From assembly GCA_019115425.1 (NCBI GenBank), contig DXDO01000095.1:1-11478 (forward strand): DNA of 11,478 nt, written 5' to 3'. Below, piece after piece: positions 8,836 to 11,478 of the stretch. Position 1 is the stretch's first letter; every line of letters begins with the position of its first letter. The stretch comes from Candidatus Agathobaculum merdigallinarum (GTDB lineage Bacteria > Bacillota > Clostridia > Oscillospirales > Butyricicoccaceae). The position numbers were made by a program, and so were the translations under genes. The notes below the pieces were generated by a model. That model was not told the DNA's origin and did no database searches. It was given only the letters and a program-made list of their open reading frames with translations.

Positions 8836-10146
8836 TTATGTGCGGCGGAACACACGCCATGCACAGATAAGCGTCAGAATGGCTACGATGGCCTCGACAG
8901 TGGGGAAGGTAGCCCACACGCCGCCGATGCCTGCAAATGCCGTCAGCGCCAGCAGGACGGGCGGAATGACGAGCACACCACGCATCAGCGAGATGGCAAA
9001 GCCCTGTGCGGAGCGTCCGGATGCGCTGAAAAACGCAGCGGAGACGATGTTGAACCCTGCGCACCAGAAGCCGAGGAAGTAGATGCGCAGTCCGGTGATC
9101 GCATAACCCGCCAGTAAGGGGTCACCCTCACTGTTAAAGGCCGCTGCAATCGGGGAGGCAAACACAAACACTACCGTAAACAGGATGGTCGCAATCGTCA
9201 GTGCGGTCAAAATGCCGTAGCGGAACAGCCGACGCAGCGAGGCGGCTTCTCCGATGCCGCTGCTGTGGCTGACCAGCGGCTGTATACCGGTGGACAGGCC
9301 GGTGAAGATCGCGACCGCGACCAGTGCAAGGTTCGCGACAATGCCGTAGGCTGCAACACCGATGTTGCCGGCAAGCTGTAGCAGCACCTGATTAAACAGG
9401 AGCAGCACGATACCCGAAGATAACTCGGAGATCAGGGAAGGGAGACCGGGGGTGCAGAGCGTGGGCAGCAGTTTCAGACGAAAATGCGTGCGCAGCAGGT
9501 GAAAGCCGCGGCTGGGGGAGCGCAGATGTCCGGACAGAATCAGCATGCTGATGATGGGGGAGACGCCGGTCGCCAGCGCCGCGCCGAACATGCCCATCCC
9601 GAGCGGGAAAATGAAAATGTAGTCCATCACGACGTTGGACAAGCTGCCGAGTATCATGCCGCACATCGCGCGGCTCGGGCCGCCATCGTTGCGGACAAAA
9701 GCGAGCAGCACATTATTCAGGATAAAGAACGGCCCAAAGCAAAGCAGTGTGCGCAGATATACGCTGGTCAGAGGGAAGGTCTCTGCATCCGCGCCGAGCA
9801 TGCGCGCAAGCGGATCTGCTGCCAATATACCCAGAAGCAAGAAAAGCAGACCCGTGGCAAGGCCGAGCCATACGGCGTGTGTGAATGTGCGGTCGGCATC
9901 CTCCTGCTGGTTCTGCGCGCGGCAGATGGTGAAATGCGTGGCGCTGCCAACGCCGATCATCAGCCCAAGGCCGTTCATCAGGTTGTACAGCGGGAGCGCG
10001 ATGTTGAGCGCCGCAAGACCGGTCGCCCCTGTGCCGCGCGAGACAAAAAAGGTATCCGCAAGGATGTAACATGAGATGCCGACCTGGCCGAGAATGCCCG
10101 GCGATGCGTATTTGAAGAACATCTGGCGGCTTACCGGCTGTTCCAA
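8836..10146 (-). CDS. MATE family multidrug efflux transporter
   Basis: A hydrophobic integral membrane protein of about 436 residues with many membrane segments, as in the 12-helix MATE (multidrug and toxin extrusion) family, which exports drugs or metabolites against H+ or Na+. The N-terminal EQPVSRQ, the PGILGQVG segment and LADTFFVSRGTGATGLAALNIALPLY, plus the mid-protein RNDGGPSRAMCGMILGSLSN, fit the family. The substrate cannot be inferred. The start is uncertain: GAGGAGGA (10156-10163) directly abuts the outer TTG at 10155, leaving no spacing. The second in-frame TTG at 10146 has a spacing of about 10 nt and is preferred. The first ATG (10122) would remove the conserved N-terminal lead. 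It follows a TetR-family regulator gene on the same strand but has its own promoter and leader. Confidence 0.92.
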   Translation of the reverse strand: MEQPVSRQMFFKYASPGILGQVGISCYILADTFFVSRGTGATGLAALNIALPLYNLMNGLGLMIGVGSATHFTICRAQNQQEDADRTFTHAVWLGLATGLLFLLLGILAADPLARMLGADAETFPLTSVYLRTLLCFGPFFILNNVLLAFVRNDGGPSRAMCGMILGSLSNVVMDYIFIFPLGMGMFGAALATGVSPIISMLILSGHLRSPSRGFHLLRTHFRLKLLPTLCTPGLPSLISELSSGIVLLLFNQVLLQLAGNIGVAAYGIVANLALVAVAIFTGLSTGIQPLVSHSSGIGEAASLRRLFRYGILTALTIATILFTVVFVFASPIAAAFNSEGDPLLAGYAITGLRIYFLGFWCAGFNIVSAAFFSASGRSAQGFAISLMRGVLVIPPVLLALTAFAGIGGVWATFPTVEAIVAILTLICAWRVFRRT

Positions 10147-10163
10147 AATAACCAATCCTCCTC

Positions 10164-10223
10164 AAAACAAAAGAGCGCCATGCTTCCCATCTTCAAAGGC
10201 CTGCGATGGAAAGTGTGACGCTC
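10164..10223 (-). terminator. terminator-like hairpin in the MATE gene leader (candidate attenuator)
   Basis: On the - strand, GAGCGTCA (10216-10223) pairs with TGGCGCTC (10173-10180, one wobble). After a 2x2 internal loop, CTTTCCATC (10205-10213) pairs with GATGGGAAG (10183-10191, one wobble), closing a 13-nt loop. TTTTGTTTT (10164-10172) follows at once, then the GAGGAGG ribosome binding site. This is an intrinsic-terminator layout between the gene's promoter and its coding region. The structure is seen in the sequence; attenuation control is inference. Confidence 0.75.
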
Positions 10224-10226
10224 CAA

Positions 10227-10269
10227 TTTTTTATCCGGCGATAAAAAACGGCTGTATTCTGATTTACAG
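10227..10269 (-). promoter_or_regulatory. two upstream hairpins in the MATE gene leader
   Basis: Close to the predicted transcript start, CTGTA (10265-10269) pairs with TACAG (10252-10256), with an 8-nt loop. Then TTTTTTATC (10240-10248) pairs perfectly with GATAAAAAA (10227-10235), with tetraloop GCCG. With the following terminator hairpin they make a three-stem leader. No known riboswitch class was recognised; the loops do not carry the ACGR of guanidine-II elements. Confidence 0.55.
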
Positions 10270-10277
10270 TGATATTT

Positions 10278-10306
10278 AGTATAGCAGGCAGCGACGAAGC
10301 TGTCAA
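10278..10306 (-). promoter_or_regulatory. MATE gene promoter
   Basis: -35 TTGACA (10301-10306, exact consensus) and -10 TATACT (10278-10283) with a 17-bp spacer on the - strand. The start is expected near 10271, giving a leader of about 115-125 nt. The spacer contains CAGC-6 nt-GCTG, a short inverted repeat that could be part of an operator. Confidence 0.9.
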
Positions 10307-10320
10307 GAGCGGAAAGCACC

Positions 10321-10347
10321 GGTTTGCAAAATCGGTTTTACAAAATC
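10321..10347. repeat. tandem 13/14-bp direct repeat upstream of the MATE promoter
   Basis: GGTTTGCAAAATC (10321-10333) is followed directly by GGTTTTACAAAATC (10334-10347). Each copy has a near-symmetrical TTT-2 nt-AAA core. The pair lies between the TetR gene stop and the MATE -35 box, ending 14 bp upstream of that box, a suitable place for a regulator to bind. Operator function is inference. Confidence 0.6.
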
Positions 10348-10348
10348 C

Positions 10349-10951
10349 TTATTCCTGCGCGATGCTGCTGATATGCTCGTAAATGCCGTTTACCCCGTTC
10401 TCGATGATGCTTTCCAGCAGGGCGATGACCTCCTCTGCGCTGATGTCCGGCATATCGTCATGGACCCATGCGGACAGGACAGAGATCACCCCTGGGACAA
10501 TAAACGAAAAGGTCAGCCGCTTATGGCTTTCGCTGGCTGCGGGCATACGGTGTGCCCAGCCCCGCTGAAAGGCATCATAAGTCAGCTCCTGTAGACGGCG
10601 GACGAAATGCGGGTCGCCCCCTTCGCCCACCAGCGTATAAAGCAGCCTGATCTCACGCGGGGACCGCTTGATATGCTTGAGAAAATTGACCAGCACATGG
10701 AGGGTTTCCACAGAGGGGGTCTGCGCCAGCTGCTCCTTGAGCCGTGCAATGATATAATCCTCGATCTCGCCAAGCAGTTCGTGCACGCCCTGATAGTGCA
10801 GATAAAAGGTGCTGCGGTTGATATCTGCCCGCGCGCAGATATCTGTGATCGTGATATTCGCCAGAGGCTTTTCACTGACTAGGTCAATCAGGGCTTCGCG
10901 CAGAGCGCGGCGGGTATACTGCACCCGGCGGTTCAGCTTTTGTTCTGCCAT
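10349..10951 (-). CDS. TetR/AcrR family transcriptional regulator
   Basis: A 200-residue protein with the TetR layout. The N-terminal helical DNA-binding domain (residues about 10-57) has its helix-turn-helix at about 34-53, in ITDICARADINRSTFYLHYQ, the typical family signature. It is followed by a variable all-helical ligand-binding and dimerisation domain. It is a cytoplasmic DNA-binding dimer that usually represses adjacent transporter genes until a ligand binds. The ATG at 10951 has AAGGAGGT 6 nt upstream. The MATE gene follows about 200 nt downstream on the same strand, so this is its likely regulator; the ligand is unknown. Its own promoter overlaps an imperfect palindrome, suggesting autoregulation. 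Confidence 0.93.
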   Translation of the reverse strand: MAEQKLNRRVQYTRRALREALIDLVSEKPLANITITDICARADINRSTFYLHYQGVHELLGEIEDYIIARLKEQLAQTPSVETLHVLVNFLKHIKRSPREIRLLYTLVGEGGDPHFVRRLQELTYDAFQRGWAHRMPAASESHKRLTFSFIVPGVISVLSAWVHDDMPDISAEEVIALLESIIENGVNGIYEHISSIAQE

Positions 10952-10974
10952 GCGAGGACCTCCTTGGTGATGCT

Positions 10975-11003
10975 ATTTTATCAGCATACTGCCGTAAAGT
11001 CAA
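10975..11003 (-). promoter_or_regulatory. promoter of the TetR-family gene
   Basis: -35 TTGACT (10998-11003) and -10 TAAAAT (10975-10980) with a 17-bp spacer on the - strand, leaving a short leader of about 20 nt before the ATG at 10951. Confidence 0.82.
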
Positions 11004-11015
11004 CATTGTGTTGTC
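10999..11015. promoter_or_regulatory. candidate autoregulatory operator
   Basis: A 17-bp imperfect inverted repeat: GTCAACA and TGTTGTC around central TTG, with one mismatched pair. It overlaps five of the six bases of the -35 box of the TetR-family gene. Size and position fit a TetR-type operator; binding is inference. The sequence does not clearly recur at the MATE promoter. Confidence 0.5.
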
Positions 11016-11162
11016 AAACGGGGGAGCGAGGTAAATGCGCAATCTGTCGGACTGGACTGTGCAGATGATTCCTCTCGCCTTTCCTTGGTGTTGGAGCATC
11101 TGGACAATGCAGCGGGCCTGCCCCCTCAGGCGGATATCCGCACCAGAAACAGCAAATATGAA
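11016..11162. other. GC-rich spacer, possibly with a coding remnant
   Basis: No supported gene. One + frame stays open from about 11013 through 11282 and reads plausibly over 11079-11158 (LSLVLEHLDNAAGLPPQADI), but it has no ribosome binding site and its end lies in AT-rich DNA of different character. It could be the truncated end of an old gene, or chance. GC content falls from 35 of 60 (11101-11160) to 14 of 60 (11161-11220). Confidence 0.35.
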
Positions 11163-11191
11163 TTGATAAAGAACACTAATCTAGATATAAT
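11163..11191 (+). promoter_or_regulatory. strong promoter at the AT-rich boundary
   Basis: -35 TTGATA (11163-11168) and perfect -10 TATAAT (11186-11191), 17 bp apart. A start near 11198 would give a leader of about 210 nt before the ORF at 11409. In AT-rich DNA a chance match is somewhat easier, but the hexamers and spacing are near ideal. Confidence 0.75.
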
Positions 11192-11347
11192 GCTGATATT
11201 ATTAGGGAGATATTTTGATATATTAAGTTCGTACTGGGTTTTCTATAAGTTTTTTCTAAATTTTGCCGATATATGCAAATAGAAGTTATGAGGGAAATAT
11301 GTGAAGCAAGGGGAAAGGTAGAAATATTTTAGGTTTAGGAGTTGAAA

Positions 11348-11399
11348 GCCACCTCAAATTACAATGGTCAATGGGGTGGTCTGTAATTTACCGGAGGTG
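11348..11399 (+). promoter_or_regulatory. ribosome-binding-site-sequestering switch in a long leader
   Basis: CACCTC plus AAATTACA (11350-11363) can pair with TGTAATTT (11382-11389) plus GAGGTG (11394-11399), 14 bp with a 4-nt bulge on the 3' side. This buries the GGAGGTGA ribosome binding site (11393-11400) of the ORF at 11409. The same 5' arm, GCCACCTCA (11348-11356), can instead pair with TGGGGTGGT (11372-11380, 9 bp including two wobbles), freeing that site. The two pairings exclude each other. The complementarity is seen directly; the switch role is inference and no known riboswitch class was recognised. Confidence 0.6.
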
Positions 11400-11408
11400 A
11401 GTCCTGTT

Positions 11409-11478
11409 ATGTACTTAGCAAACGCAGCATTTACATTTTTAGGCAGCAGTAATGGCATTGTGCAAAGCCGTAATATGC
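11409..11478 (+). CDS. 5' end of an unrecognised gene (cut by window end)
   Basis: An ATG with GGAGGTGA 8 nt upstream opens a frame reading MYLANAAFTFLGSSNG and on to the window edge (23 codons). The excellent ribosome binding site, strong promoter and structured leader support a real gene. The visible residues are mostly small and hydrophobic, and no family is recognised. Codon use (TTA, GCA, AAT) is less GC-biased than in the genes to the left, in keeping with acquired DNA. Confidence 0.65.
   Translation, partial: MYLANAAFTFLGSSNGIVQSRNM

Noticed and set aside
9484..10074. 196-codon + strand open frame across the MATE gene
   Set aside because: Shadow frame; the - strand product has clear membrane segments and family motifs.
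10153..10155. TTG at 10155 as the MATE start codon
   Set aside because: It directly abuts the GAGGAGGA ribosome binding site, leaving no spacing; the in-frame TTG at 10146 is better placed.
10089..10191. Upstream ORF in the MATE leader (MGSMALFC..., overlapping the MATE start)
   Set aside because: ATG-started frame of 19 codons inside the terminator hairpin, with no Shine-Dalgarno; it is part of a frame open from before the promoter, so it looks accidental.
11085..11282. 65-codon + strand ORF spanning the composition boundary
   Set aside because: TTG start without a ribosome binding site; half lies in GC-rich and half in AT-rich DNA and it contains the strong promoter, so it is not a credible intact gene.

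Overview
The window looks like chromosome from a GC-rich member of the class Clostridia (Bacillota), probably in the Oscillospirales / Butyricicoccus-like part of the class. This rests on the dgt-dnaG-rpoD gene order, AGGAGG-type ribosome binding sites, sigma-A-type promoters, a class A RNase P RNA and a YmaF-family gene. The species call is inference; no search was run.

Left part (1-6280, all + strand): the last codons of an unidentified gene and its intrinsic terminator; hflX (ribosome-splitting GTPase); a YigZ/IMPACT-family gene; then dgt (dNTP triphosphohydrolase-like), dnaG (primase) and rpoD (housekeeping sigma factor). dnaG and rpoD overlap by an ATGA junction. The last three form the Clostridial version of the macromolecular-synthesis operon, closed by a hairpin after rpoD.

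Middle (6281-8830): a small histidine-rich YmaF-family gene (+) faces rnpB, the RNase P RNA gene (- strand), across a shared hairpin. rnpB and a stand-alone murD diverge from two back-to-back promoters whose -35 boxes are only 7 bp apart. murD ends in a strong bidirectional terminator shared with the convergent MATE transporter gene.

Right part (8836-10951, - strand): a TetR-family regulator gene followed by a MATE efflux transporter gene. The transporter has its own consensus promoter (TTGACA-17-TATACT) and a leader of about 115 nt. That leader carries two hairpins and then a full intrinsic-terminator structure just before the ribosome binding site, which points to attenuation control. A tandem 13/14-bp repeat just upstream of the promoter and a 17-bp imperfect palindrome in the regulator's own promoter are candidate operators.

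Right edge (about 11159-11478): composition drops abruptly to AT-rich. A near-perfect promoter (TTGATA-17-TATAAT) starts a leader of about 210 nt that ends in two mutually exclusive helices, one of which buries the ribosome binding site of an ORF cut off by the window end. This is the most unusual part of the window and may be the edge of horizontally acquired DNA with an RNA switch; the gene product is not recognised.
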